Origin: Deltaproteobacteria bacterium
Lineage (GTDB): Bacteria; Bdellovibrionota; UBA1018
Direction of reading: 5' to 3'
Length of the DNA: 45,901 nt
Assembly: GCA_013286765.1 (NCBI GenBank)
Contig: JABDFB010000005.1
Span: forward strand, 1-45,901
The notes beneath the pieces are model-generated. The model ran no database searches. It was not told where the DNA came from and worked only from the letters and a program-made list of their open reading frames with translations. Of the stretch, positions 16,680 through 25,756 are shown piece by piece (within the stretch, counting starts at the first letter, position 1; the number at the start of each line of letters is the position of its first letter). Made by a program: the position numbers and the translations under genes.

Positions 16680-18104
16680 CTAGAAGCCCAAAGTCAGTGA
16701 TACTCCACCTCCGAAGATATTTCCACCCGCCTCATAACCAGGGGCGCCGATTTTTTTCCCATCCGGATTACCTTTTTCATCGCCAACATTCTTTGTGATT
16801 TGTTGAGATAAAAACCGTTGGTAGGATACGTGGAAATCTAATCGAGTAGGAGTCATTGCTCCAAAAAATTGTGAAAACTCCCATCCAAAACCAGCACCCA
16901 ACATATGTTTCGAGGGATCGAGGTAATTTCCGTCACCTTGCAAAGATCCTTTCAGAACACTGGCATGGTAGGAATAGCCAAGTCTTAAACTAATATTGTC
17001 CTTCAATGCATATTCAGCCCCAATTCGCGGTGTAACCGTATTTCGAAACTGAAAATTGGGAACAATCCCTGGACTTACCGCAATTCCATCCACTTGCTCT
17101 ACTTGCATCGCAGGAACTTTGAATTGGCTCCAATATTGATAGTCCAGCTGACCATAAAATCTTAATTTGCGTCCAAACGGAACAGATCCTCCCAACTCAA
17201 AAGCGAGAGGATCATAATAGAGCGTTGATTTCGCTTTAAAGTTAAAGGGGAAGTTCCCTTTGGTAGTAAACAACTGAGCTGATGAACTTAAGTTCATTAC
17301 ATTATCAAAAGACGCGGGAAATCGTATCACCGCTCCAAAAGTCAAAGGGCTCGCTCGCGTTCCATCACTCTCCTCAGACTTAGACACATACAAAAGCCCA
17401 AAATAAGGAGCTGCCCGCGGTTTCATACTACTTGTAAATCGCATTGAAGAAGTTGAATTAGGCTCCGTATTAATTGAAATAGGGGCATCACTGGATAATG
17501 TATAAGCAACATGAACACCAGCTCCGACAGAAAACTCTTCACCGAGTTTCAACCCAACACCCGTTTCAAACTGTGGCCTTTGGCTTCGGGAACGGTACAA
17601 AACATACTCAGGGGCATATGCTTCTCCCGTATCCATATACGCTAGTTGTTGAAGCGGTAAAAAAGTAACAAAACCAATACTCAGATTCGCAAACTCAGGG
17701 AACAAATGGTAGGAGATCCCAAAAGTCTGACCAAATGTAGGACGATAGTTCGTGTCAGCTTCTCCAAAGGTGGGTCTATATTTTTCGGGATTTGTGTAAC
17801 TATTTTGAACAACGATATTATTGATTTCTATGAAGTTCGGCTTCATATAGACGACCCCAAGAGCTAATGAGAGTCGTTTATCGGACTCAAGTGCAAGTCC
17901 TGCAGGATTATAATAAGCCGCAAATGAATCAAACCCCCAAGAGACCCCAGCCCCCCCTAGGGCAGCTGTTCTTGAACCGAATCCAGAGGAATCAATAAGG
18001 TTCGCCGAGGCGTTTTCGATAAAATAAAGGTTGCTGAATAAAACATTACCCAATAAAAAAACGATCAGCGCAAAGGATTTGCAAAAAAAACTCATTTCGT
18101 TCAT
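16680..18104 (-). CDS. FadL/OMPP1-type outer-membrane transport protein
   Basis: A predicted outer-membrane beta-barrel of the FadL/TodX family, which admits long-chain fatty acids and other hydrophobic compounds. After the signal peptide (cleavage after about NASA) the mature protein starts with the typical N-terminal hatch (SSGFGSRTAALGGAGVSW...YYNPAGLA). The rest alternates short beta strands with aromatic girdles and ends in Phe (LTLGF), the BAM recognition signal. The ATG at 18104 has AAGG six bases upstream and is chosen over the GTG at 18110. It is placed just upstream of smpB and the acyl-CoA ligase gene, supporting a fatty-acid role. Confidence 0.88.
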   Translation of the reverse strand: MNEMSFFCKSFALIVFLLGNVLFSNLYFIENASANLIDSSGFGSRTAALGGAGVSWGFDSFAAYYNPAGLALESDKRLSLALGVVYMKPNFIEINNIVVQNSYTNPEKYRPTFGEADTNYRPTFGQTFGISYHLFPEFANLSIGFVTFLPLQQLAYMDTGEAYAPEYVLYRSRSQRPQFETGVGLKLGEEFSVGAGVHVAYTLSSDAPISINTEPNSTSSMRFTSSMKPRAAPYFGLLYVSKSEESDGTRASPLTFGAVIRFPASFDNVMNLSSSAQLFTTKGNFPFNFKAKSTLYYDPLAFELGGSVPFGRKLRFYGQLDYQYWSQFKVPAMQVEQVDGIAVSPGIVPNFQFRNTVTPRIGAEYALKDNISLRLGYSYHASVLKGSLQGDGNYLDPSKHMLGAGFGWEFSQFFGAMTPTRLDFHVSYQRFLSQQITKNVGDEKGNPDGKKIGAPGYEAGGNIFGGGVSLTLGF

Positions 18105-18160
18105 CCACACCTTTCCCCGTTACACCCAAAGGCTGGAAGCCGAAGTTCAGACCATATCGC

Positions 18161-19030
18161 TTAATTCATTTGCCTAACAAACTGAAATAGGCTGATCCAT
18201 TCGTGCCATTGGAGCGCTTCAGGTCGCTTTCTATCATCTACACCCGTTTGCTCCAAGGCGTTTTTCCAGGGGAAGGCGGATCTTAGCATTTTTCTTCTGT
18301 GAAGGAAACTTTGCCTAAGAAACTCTTCCCAAAGAGCCTCATCCTCAATCGATCCAGGGACAAGGGGCACCGATTTTCTTTTCAAAACAACAACTTCCGA
18401 ATTTACCTGCGGTGGAGGATTAAACGATTTTGGTGGTACACCGAGGAGTTTTTTTATTTCCCACAGGTTCTGAAAATAAATCGACAGACTTCCACAATCC
18501 CGAGTTCCGATCTCAGCCCTCAAACGTTTTGATACTTCCGCTTGAAACATGAGCACCATAACTGGGATGTTTTCTCTAAACTGATTTAGTTTTTTTAAGA
18601 TTGCGACACTTGAAGAATAAGGGAGATTGGCCATAACTGCCACTGGAGGCTTCAAAATCCATTTTTCTGGTGCCAGATCTAGGAAGTCAGCGATCTGCAC
18701 TGAGTACGGCCGCAAAGAATGCGTTTCAGCCCACCGGGTTCCTAATGCCTCGTCTTTTTCTACTAGAACTAGTGACTCGATTTTCTTGTGATCGGGTAAG
18801 TACTCAAGCAAGGGTAAGGTCAATGCCCCTTTGCCAGGACCGATTTCGAGTATTTGGCGGCAGTCATTCGCTGCCGCTTCTTTCAAAGCGGTCTGAACAA
18901 TTTCATCTGAAATCGCTGAGTCTTTTAAAAAGTGCTGCCCAAATGCACGGCGTTTTCCTTTTTTAGACAAATTCTCAACCTCTATAGTGCTCTGGCTTTT
19001 AGCTCTATTCCTCTGGATTGGCAATCGCAT
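18161..19030 (-). CDS. rsmA: 16S rRNA dimethyladenosine transferase
   Basis: RsmA (KsgA) dimethylates two adjacent adenines near the 3' end of 16S rRNA. The SAM-binding motif EIGPGKGALT, the NLPYSSS motif and the N-terminal GQHFLKD are present in a 289-residue protein. The ATG at 19030 overlaps tsaD by 26 nt, leaving about 28 residues before the core; a TTG at codon 21 is an alternative start. The overlap implies coupling with tsaD. Confidence 0.94.
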   Translation of the reverse strand: MRLPIQRNRAKSQSTIEVENLSKKGKRRAFGQHFLKDSAISDEIVQTALKEAAANDCRQILEIGPGKGALTLPLLEYLPDHKKIESLVLVEKDEALGTRWAETHSLRPYSVQIADFLDLAPEKWILKPPVAVMANLPYSSSVAILKKLNQFRENIPVMVLMFQAEVSKRLRAEIGTRDCGSLSIYFQNLWEIKKLLGVPPKSFNPPPQVNSEVVVLKRKSVPLVPGSIEDEALWEEFLRQSFLHRRKMLRSAFPWKNALEQTGVDDRKRPEALQWHEWISLFQFVRQMN

Positions 19031-20075
19031 TGAGTTTCAAAAACTCTTGCCGATGTAAATAATGGCCCTGATTCCATCGAAACGACCCCACGGCCCCAAT
19101 CATTGCGGCGTTATCGGTACAATATTCAAGCTTGGGGAAGATCGGCTCTTGTACCAACCCTGCATTTTCCCACTCGGCCTTAAGACGTGCCCTGAGTCGC
19201 GAGTTCGCGGCGACTCCTCCAACTACTGCTAGAGATCGGCAGTGGTACTTATTAATGGCAAGAACCATCTTTGATAAGAGTGCATCAACAATCGCCTCCT
19301 GTACGGAAGCACAAAGATCGGATAAATTCTGCTCGAGTTTACCTTCTTTACGAAGTTTATTGATTAAAAGCGCCGCAGCTGTTTTTAAACCGCTGAACGA
19401 AAAATCTAGACTGTCTTTTTGACTGAGAGCCCTCGGAAGTGAAAAGGCGGTGGCATTGCCCTTTAGCGCTTCCCGATCGATCCAAACCCCACCGGGATAA
19501 GGCAAGCCAAGAGTCTTCGCAACTTTATCGAACGCCTCACCTGCGGCATCGTCCCTAGATCGACCTATAAAGGCCTCCCTCAAGAACTGTGGCTGCCAGT
19601 TTTCAGGGGGTTCCCGTACCACATAAAGATTAGTATGACCGCCAGAAACTATAGCCATGAGGAGCGGATAACAGATCTCGTCTCGATCACGCAGTGCATC
19701 ATCTAAATAAATACTAGCCGCGTGTCCTTCTAAATGATGGACCGGTATCAGAGGTTTATCAAAGGCATAGGCTAAGGCTTTGGCTGCGCTCACGCCCACC
19801 AACAGGGCTCCAACAAGTCCGGGTCGATTGGTTACGGAAATCGCTTCTAGCGAACTCAGTCCCACACCGGCCTCTTTAAGCGCTTCATTGATAACGGTAT
19901 TGATCGTTTCCAAGTGATTCCTGGAAGCAATCTCCGGAACAACACCCCCATAGGGTTTATGAATCTGAATTTGCGAGAAAGTCACCAGGCTGAGAACCTG
20001 TACCGTTTTGCCTCTTTCATGGTGAACCACCGAGGCACTACATTCATCGCAAGAGGTTTCTAAAGCTAAAATCAT
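19005..20075 (-). CDS. tsaD: tRNA threonylcarbamoyladenosine transferase TsaD
   Basis: TsaD transfers the threonylcarbamoyl group to A37 of ANN-decoding tRNAs, together with TsaB and TsaE. The 356-residue protein shows the N-terminal ETSCDE, the metal-binding HHLEGHAAS and the ASKH-fold segments MAIVSGGHTNLY and AVVGGVAANSRLR. The other Tsa components are not in the window. It follows the cpoB-like gene after 49 nt and overlaps rsmA. Confidence 0.96.
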   Translation of the reverse strand: MILALETSCDECSASVVHHERGKTVQVLSLVTFSQIQIHKPYGGVVPEIASRNHLETINTVINEALKEAGVGLSSLEAISVTNRPGLVGALLVGVSAAKALAYAFDKPLIPVHHLEGHAASIYLDDALRDRDEICYPLLMAIVSGGHTNLYVVREPPENWQPQFLREAFIGRSRDDAAGEAFDKVAKTLGLPYPGGVWIDREALKGNATAFSLPRALSQKDSLDFSFSGLKTAAALLINKLRKEGKLEQNLSDLCASVQEAIVDALLSKMVLAINKYHCRSLAVVGGVAANSRLRARLKAEWENAGLVQEPIFPKLEYCTDNAAMIGAVGSFRWNQGHYLHRQEFLKLNAIANPEE

Positions 20076-20124
20076 ATTAGAACTGCCTACCGCCGGAAAA
20101 AACTAGCGGCATTTACCTCCACCT

Positions 20125-20865
20125 TCAACTTCTTAATTTACCTTTTATCTTCTTGGCTTCCGGGGACTTGGGGTATTTATCATTTAACTCTTGGTAAAAT
20201 CCCCGTGCGTCATCCTTCAGGCCAAGAGCCTCAAAGGAAAGCCCTATTTTGTAGAGCGCAGCAGGCATGCGTGTAGAACGGTTAAACTTCTCTGGGAATT
20301 TCGAATAATCCACAATGGCCTTCTTATATTCCTTCAGCTTGTAATAAGCCTCCGCCCTCAGAAATGTAGCCTCCTCAACCTTTTTTGCAGACGGCATTCC
20401 CAAATAATCTGAGAGACTTTCGATAGCATCATCAAAATCACCCGCGGCATACTGACTTTTGGCCTTTTCTAGGAGGTGCTGAACCTCCGCTGGCGAAGAG
20501 CTTTGTTTTTTTAAGTCGGCTTGAAGGTTCCCTAGATCCTGCTCCAGCTTGTCTATCTTAGTTTCGAGCTTTCTAACCGTATCACCGTCGTTCGCCTGCT
20601 TCGCTCGGTCTTCAGACTGCTGTTTTTGGGCCCTCTCGATATCTTCTAAACGCCCTTCGATCCGAGTCATTTCCTGTTTGATCTCATCAACATCATACTG
20701 GACTCCTGGATTTCGACCTGGAGCGGGCGCAGCAGGGGGTGCTGCCTGGTAAACCTCCGCCTCTGGGGGTGATTCCGAGGATCCATCTCTTACTTGAGAC
20801 CGCGTGCGAAGACAACCGACGGCAAAGATACAAATGACTAAACTAAGCGCTACGTGCTTTTTCAT
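20125..20865 (-). CDS. CpoB/YbgF-like lipoprotein with coiled coil and TPRs
   Basis: A 246-residue lipoprotein with lipobox AVGC (Cys18), a Pro/Ala-rich linker, a coiled coil (about 55-105, heptads such as IEGRLEDIERAQKQ) and a C-terminal set of TPR-like helices (about 120-245). This order matches CpoB/YbgF, which links outer-membrane constriction with peptidoglycan synthesis through the Tol-Pal system. Pal and another small lipoprotein lie just upstream, but tolQRAB are absent from the window. Confidence 0.75.
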   Translation of the reverse strand: MKKHVALSLVICIFAVGCLRTRSQVRDGSSESPPEAEVYQAAPPAAPAPGRNPGVQYDVDEIKQEMTRIEGRLEDIERAQKQQSEDRAKQANDGDTVRKLETKIDKLEQDLGNLQADLKKQSSSPAEVQHLLEKAKSQYAAGDFDDAIESLSDYLGMPSAKKVEEATFLRAEAYYKLKEYKKAIVDYSKFPEKFNRSTRMPAALYKIGLSFEALGLKDDARGFYQELNDKYPKSPEAKKIKGKLRS

Positions 20866-20948
20866 GCCAGCCCTATCTTGGCATTAGTCGAACTGCATAG
20901 CAAGGGGGACGAAAGGGAGCAACCGTCAGGATTGGCCAGCAATTCCCT

Positions 20949-21332
20949 TCACTTTTCCAAGGGATCCTTGATGCCCTTGTCCTCACGATTTCCGCCGTTC
21001 ACAATGGAATCAAATTCCGCCTGTTCGGCCAAACTTCTTGCTTTATCAGCATAATCTTTGGCCTGTTTGAAATTCTTCAGGCGGTATTCTTTTCGAGCCT
21101 TACGAAACCACTCGTTGGCTTGTCGATACGTCTCCGGTGCAAGATTATCTGCCTGTACCTCTTTCGCCGCACGGATGGCAGCGGATGTATATGACATCTC
21201 CTGCATAGGACGAGTTGCCGTAAGGGAACACCCTGAAAGCACCACCAAGCTCAAAACAATGAGCTTTGCTAGTTCACCCTTAAGTCGACGTAATGACGAA
21301 GTTTGCCCTTCGATTTTTTGCGTAAGCCTCAT
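20949..21332 (-). CDS. Small DUF4398-like lipoprotein
   Basis: From the ATG at 21332 this encodes about 127 residues with a lipoprotein signal (LVVLSGC, Cys35). A helical domain follows, with APETYRQANEWFRKARKEY and FKQAKDYADKARSLAEQAE, typical of DUF4398-like lipoproteins found beside OmpA/Pal genes. The frame is open further upstream, but that part lies inside pal. The chosen start still overlaps the pal end by 53 nt. Function is unknown; it probably partners with Pal or the CpoB-like protein. Confidence 0.65.
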   Translation of the reverse strand: MRLTQKIEGQTSSLRRLKGELAKLIVLSLVVLSGCSLTATRPMQEMSYTSAAIRAAKEVQADNLAPETYRQANEWFRKARKEYRLKNFKQAKDYADKARSLAEQAEFDSIVNGGNREDKGIKDPLEK

Positions 21333-21789
21333 CTGTTGTGGCTGGATCAATTGGTTTTTCTTTACCAAAACTGATGACACTGATTCTGTCGTGTTGAATC
21401 CCAAGTTTAGCCAGATATCCTTTGACTGCATTAGCGCGTTTCTCACCTAATGCAATATTATACTGTATTCCGCCGCGTTGGTCACAATGTCCTTCTATTT
21501 GAATTCTCACATTTGTGTGCTCTTTTAATATTCGAGCATTTGCTTCAAGTATCGATCTTGCTTCATCATCCAAAAAGAATGAATCGAAAGCAAAATGAAT
21601 CGTTCGTAGACCCATTGCTCTTCCTGAATCTGAATCACCTGAGGAATTTTCATCCGCAGCCGTAGCTTCTGGAATCTCGGGGCCTTCCCCACCTTTTTTC
21701 TTTGCGCTTGAACAACCTGCCGCACAACTGAGAGCAATAATGCTCACAATGAGAAAGACGCGGCGAAAAATACCAGTTTGTGCGATCAT
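21280..21789 (-). CDS. pal: Peptidoglycan-associated lipoprotein Pal
   Basis: A 169-residue OmpA-type lipoprotein that tethers the outer membrane to peptidoglycan. The lipobox is AAGC (Cys26). The OmpA domain has the diaminopimelate-binding signature IEGHCDQRGG and the following YNIALGEKRANAVKGYL. The ATG at 21789 is chosen because AGGAGGA lies 5-6 nt upstream; the longer frame to 21852 is spurious. It is the first gene of the minus-strand string that runs to rpoZ. Confidence 0.92.
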   Translation of the reverse strand: MIAQTGIFRRVFLIVSIIALSCAAGCSSAKKKGGEGPEIPEATAADENSSGDSDSGRAMGLRTIHFAFDSFFLDDEARSILEANARILKEHTNVRIQIEGHCDQRGGIQYNIALGEKRANAVKGYLAKLGIQHDRISVISFGKEKPIDPATTDEAYAKNRRANFVITST

Positions 21790-21923
21790 GAAATCCTCCT
21801 GAATTGAATGCAGCCGTAACCGTAAATCACTAAAACATACTTTTACACTCAAAACTGAACGCGAGGAAGATTTTTTTTAGATTAAATAGGAAGACGAGGG
21901 CCGCTCCCATCCCCATGACGAGA

Positions 21924-22328
21924 CTAATTTTTTGCGGGTCTCACAACATCGCCTACAGCCACGGCTCTGGGCATAGAAATCGGGACTTCATTGACTGGAA
22001 GTAATTTTTCTAAACGCGCGATCGCTGATTTCGACTCGACATGGATCACTTTGATAAGTGCAATGGGGAATATGACCTCTCGGTAGAGTTTCTCGCCGGA
22101 GGTGTCGAAAGAAGGAATCCTTCTCATCACTTCGAGAATTGCTCCCTTCTTGAGACCGTGCTGGTACCCCATGCTGATGTAGTAGTCTTTCGGATTTTGT
22201 GCTTTCGCGGACTCCAGACTTACCGTTTGATAGACACTATAAACGACAAACTCGTCGGTGTCACTTAAGGCCGTGACACCCACAAGAAAAAGCAAATGAA
22301 AGAGAATAGTACGAAGCGTTAGTTTCAT
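21924..22328 (-). CDS. Exported protein with FlgT C-terminal-like fold, unknown function
   Basis: A 134-residue protein with a signal peptide (core ILFHLLFLVGVTAL). The middle has the pattern GLKKGAILEVMRRIP followed by strands IALIKVIHVESKSAIARL and a closing VAVGDVVRPAKN. This resembles the small beta domain at the C-terminus of FlgT-like and related 'GLKKG' proteins; the match is by eye only. It stands 134 nt upstream of pal on the same strand. Confidence 0.5.
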   Translation of the reverse strand: MKLTLRTILFHLLFLVGVTALSDTDEFVVYSVYQTVSLESAKAQNPKDYYISMGYQHGLKKGAILEVMRRIPSFDTSGEKLYREVIFPIALIKVIHVESKSAIARLEKLLPVNEVPISMPRAVAVGDVVRPAKN

Positions 22329-22499
22329 TTCTGTCCCTACATCAGTTCATCGGCAATATTTGCCGAATATTTAACGAGGCTGTTTGCCAGCGAGGCTTTG
22401 ATTGCTCTCGGAGGACAGGCGCACTACCAACGTGCTTACATAAAACTAAAGTTATCTTGATATTCTACCGTAAAGAAATTTAAGAGAGGATATTGCTCA

Positions 22500-22955
22500 A
22501 TGAAACACAAAACAAAATCAATTCTCGATAAAAGGGACGATGACCACACACAACTCTTGAACAATCTCACCGTCTTAATCGTTGATGACGAACCCATGAT
22601 TAGAACCCTTGTTAAGAGGGAATTCTCTAATTATGGCTGCCAGGTTATTGAAGCAGAAAACGCTTTGGATGCTGCCTTCATACTAGAAGAGCGAAAAATT
22701 GATGTCGTTATTTCGGACGTAAGGATGGAAGGCGGAGATGGTGACGAACTTCTCAAAATAATCGGGCCCCACGAGACCCGACGCGACAAGGGACCTGTCG
22801 TCATAATGATGTCGGGATATTCTGTTTTGACTTCTGATCAGGCTGAAAAATACGGTGCCGACGCTCTTTTACAAAAACCGCTCTCGGTTAAGCTCCTACC
22901 TGCTTTCGTCAGCCGGTTCTTGCGAGCAAGACTGGCTCCCGAAGCTAGTCGCTGA
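22500..22955 (+). CDS. Stand-alone response regulator receiver protein
   Basis: A 151-residue protein consisting of a single CheY-type receiver domain after a short N-terminal tail. The acidic pocket Asp29/Asp30, phospho-acceptor Asp73 (ISDVRM), switch Ser105 (MMSGYS) and Lys126 (LLQKPLS) are all present, so it should be phosphorylatable. No output domain follows and no histidine kinase is nearby. It probably works by protein contact in a phosphorelay or motility/predation signalling. GAGG lies 11 nt before the ATG. Confidence 0.9.
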   Translation: MKHKTKSILDKRDDDHTQLLNNLTVLIVDDEPMIRTLVKREFSNYGCQVIEAENALDAAFILEERKIDVVISDVRMEGGDGDELLKIIGPHETRRDKGPVVIMMSGYSVLTSDQAEKYGADALLQKPLSVKLLPAFVSRFLRARLAPEASR

Positions 22956-22984
22956 ATTTGATACAAAACCCGTTACTCTTAAAA

Positions 22985-25699
22985 CTATTTGGAGGGCGCA
23001 ATAACCTTTTTTGCTTCTTCAAGTGCGCTTTCAAGTCCTTTGCTGAGAGAACCGCCCGCCTGAGCTAAATCGGGTTTGCCACCGCCCTTTCCTTCAATTA
23101 AAGGGGCAATCTTCTGAATAAGCTCATTGGAATTAAACTGACCGGGAGCTTTGGGACCTTTAGTCGCCAAAACAAATACCTTCCCGCTTGCATCATCTCT
23201 TATTCCTAAGACGATAACAGCATCCGCAACTTTTTGTTTCAGACGATCTGCCATCTCTCTCAGATGCTTTACGCCTTGTTCGTTGGGCTGACAGAGGCCA
23301 ATAATAACACGTCCCCCACCCGCACCTGCATAAGACTTGGAAATCATCTCATCGATCTCGCCACCCGCTAAATGCGCTTGGAGCTGCTCGAGCTGCTTAC
23401 GAATCTCTTTCTCAGCGCTCGCCATTTTGTCGATTTTTCCCATAATCTCGTCAGTTGATGAGGCTCTCAATCGATCTCGAACTTGTTTAATATCTTGATC
23501 TCTCTTCCGCAAATAGTCGAATGCACCCTTGGAAGTATAAGCGGTAATTCTACGAACGCCCGCAGCGATCCCACTTTCATTGGCGATCTTAAAAAGATGA
23601 ATGTCCGATGAATTATTTACGTGCGTTCCACCACAGAGCTCCGTCGAAAACGAGCCCACCTTCACCACTCTTACACGTTCTCCATATTTTTCGCCGAAAA
23701 ACGCAATCGCGCCCGCTGCAAGTGCTTCATCTTTCTTCATTTCCTGTTTAATGACAGATTCTGCGTTCCAAATTTTTGCGTTGAGGAGATCCTCCGTTCG
23801 CAAGATCTCTTCCTCCGACATGGGCTTAAAATGGGTGAAATCAAATCGCAAAAGATCCGGAGCAACCAAAGAACCGGCCTGCTTCACATGCGAACCCAGT
23901 ACTTCACGCAAGGCCCACTGGAGCATATGCGTTGCAGTGTGATTTCGCGCCGTAAGTGCGCGCAATTCTCTATCCGTTTCTTGTGTATAAATTTCGCCAA
24001 CTCGGATCGACCCTTTTTTAGGAACCAGATGGGCAACAATCAAGTCGGGTGCCGGCTTTTGCACATCAATCACTTCCGCTTCAAAACCAGGACCTACCAC
24101 ACGACCACGATCACCGACCTGCCCACCACTCTCAGCATAAAATGGCGTTTCTGCAAAGACCGCCTCAATAATCGAACTCTTCTCCTGGCTATCTGCAGTT
24201 GTGGCTGCTGGTGGAGTAGAATAAGAATTGTTTCGATGAAGTGGACCCTCTTTTTGCGGAACCAAGAGCGCCAAGCACTCGCTCTGACTAACTTGGGATT
24301 CGTAGCCCACAAACTTTGGTGACGTCCCCTTTTCTTTCAACTCCTGCGCAAGTTGCAAATAAGTTGAATCGAGCGAAACTTCGCCAGAGCCCTTCCAGTG
24401 CTTACGGGATTCCGAGCGTTGACGGTCCATCGATTTTTCGAAACCCGCCTCATCGATATCGATGCCGCTCTCTGCGCAAATCACTCGAGTCAGATCTAGC
24501 GGAAATCCGTAAGTGTCATAGAGCTTAAAAGCGACTTCACCCGGCAGAGTCTTGGAAGAACCCAATTTCTGCGTTTCCTCGGCAAGCAATGACAGGCCAC
24601 GATCCAGGGTTTTTAAAAATTGCTCTTCTTCGTTCAAAACGACTTTTTCAATAAAGGATCGTTTATCGGCTATATCCGGATATGCATCCTTCATTTGATC
24701 AATGACAAAACCTATAGTCTTGTAAAAAAAAGGCCCTTTAAAATCTAACTTCTTTCCGTGTCGAATTGCGCGACGAATAATCCTTCGCAGCACATAGCCT
24801 CTTCCCTCATTAGAAGGAAGAACTCCGTCCCCTATTAGAAACGTGGCCGAGCGTGAATGGTCTGCAATCACTCGAAACGAGACTGCTCTCTCCGATTTTT
24901 GATTATAAGGAATAGTGGCAAGTTTGGCCGTTTTCTGAATGATCTCGAGAAACAAGTCATTCTCGTAGTTGGTATCCACACCCTGAAGAACTGTGGCGAT
25001 GCGTTCTAGACCAGCCCCAGTATCGACCGAGGGCTTTGGCAACGGATTTAGTTTGCCATCGGCAGTTCGATTAAACTGCATGAAGACAAGATTCCAAATC
25101 TCCACATAGCGATCACAATCGCAACCTGGGCCACAAGTCGACTTACCGCAGGCGTATTGCTCTCCCCGATCAATGTATATTTCGCTACAGGGTCCACAAG
25201 GGCCCGTATCCCCCATTGCCCAGAAATTGTCTTTTTCGCCGAAGCGATAGATCCGATCTTTCGGAACGCCTTCTTGCTTTTGCCAGATATCAGCAGCTTC
25301 ATCGTCCGTTTCAAAAACACTGACATAGAGGCGATCTTTTGAAAGCTTAAGTATTTTAGTTAGGAATTCCCAAGCAAAGTGAATCGCATCCTTCTTAAAA
25401 TAATCTCCAAAGGAAAAATTCCCCAACATTTCAAAAAAAGTATGGTGCCGTGCGGTAAAGCCTACATTTTCGAGGTCGTTATGTTTCCCCCCCGCCCGGA
25501 CGCACTTTTGAGAAGTCGTCGCGCGAACGTACGGTCTTTTTTCCTTACCTAAAAAAGCATCCTTGAATTGAACCATCCCCGCATTCGTGAAAAGCAAGGT
25601 TGGGTCGTTTTGGGGTACTAGGGAAGAACTTTCGACGACGGTGTGACCATTTTTTTCAAAATACTTGAGAAATGCACTTCGAATCTCTGCGGCTTTCAT
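22985..25699 (-). CDS. alaS: Alanyl-tRNA synthetase
   Basis: AlaS charges tRNA-Ala and edits mischarged Ser and Gly. The 904-residue protein has the class II core (start MKAAEIRSAFLKYFEKNGH, FTARHHTFFEMLGNFSFGDYFK), the editing domain zinc ligands HTATH and CGGTH, and the C-terminal Gly-rich C-Ala domain (GGKPDLAQAGGS). It also carries a Cys-rich insert (about 185-200, with five Cys) between the core strands, and a short Ser/Pro segment near 495-505 that makes it slightly longer than the usual 875. It faces the receiver gene tail to tail with 29 nt between. Confidence 0.97.
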   Translation of the reverse strand: MKAAEIRSAFLKYFEKNGHTVVESSSLVPQNDPTLLFTNAGMVQFKDAFLGKEKRPYVRATTSQKCVRAGGKHNDLENVGFTARHHTFFEMLGNFSFGDYFKKDAIHFAWEFLTKILKLSKDRLYVSVFETDDEAADIWQKQEGVPKDRIYRFGEKDNFWAMGDTGPCGPCSEIYIDRGEQYACGKSTCGPGCDCDRYVEIWNLVFMQFNRTADGKLNPLPKPSVDTGAGLERIATVLQGVDTNYENDLFLEIIQKTAKLATIPYNQKSERAVSFRVIADHSRSATFLIGDGVLPSNEGRGYVLRRIIRRAIRHGKKLDFKGPFFYKTIGFVIDQMKDAYPDIADKRSFIEKVVLNEEEQFLKTLDRGLSLLAEETQKLGSSKTLPGEVAFKLYDTYGFPLDLTRVICAESGIDIDEAGFEKSMDRQRSESRKHWKGSGEVSLDSTYLQLAQELKEKGTSPKFVGYESQVSQSECLALLVPQKEGPLHRNNSYSTPPAATTADSQEKSSIIEAVFAETPFYAESGGQVGDRGRVVGPGFEAEVIDVQKPAPDLIVAHLVPKKGSIRVGEIYTQETDRELRALTARNHTATHMLQWALREVLGSHVKQAGSLVAPDLLRFDFTHFKPMSEEEILRTEDLLNAKIWNAESVIKQEMKKDEALAAGAIAFFGEKYGERVRVVKVGSFSTELCGGTHVNNSSDIHLFKIANESGIAAGVRRITAYTSKGAFDYLRKRDQDIKQVRDRLRASSTDEIMGKIDKMASAEKEIRKQLEQLQAHLAGGEIDEMISKSYAGAGGGRVIIGLCQPNEQGVKHLREMADRLKQKVADAVIVLGIRDDASGKVFVLATKGPKAPGQFNSNELIQKIAPLIEGKGGGKPDLAQAGGSLSKGLESALEEAKKVIAPSK

Positions 25700-25756
25700 A
25701 ATGGCACAGTCTTATCTCGGGATGGGACAGACAAGCAATGGGCGATTTTGTTACGC

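Noticed and set aside
23621..24322. 233-codon open frame on the plus strand opposite alaS
   Set aside because: It lies wholly inside alaS on the other strand, has no ribosome site and no recognisable domain; alaS coding is certain.
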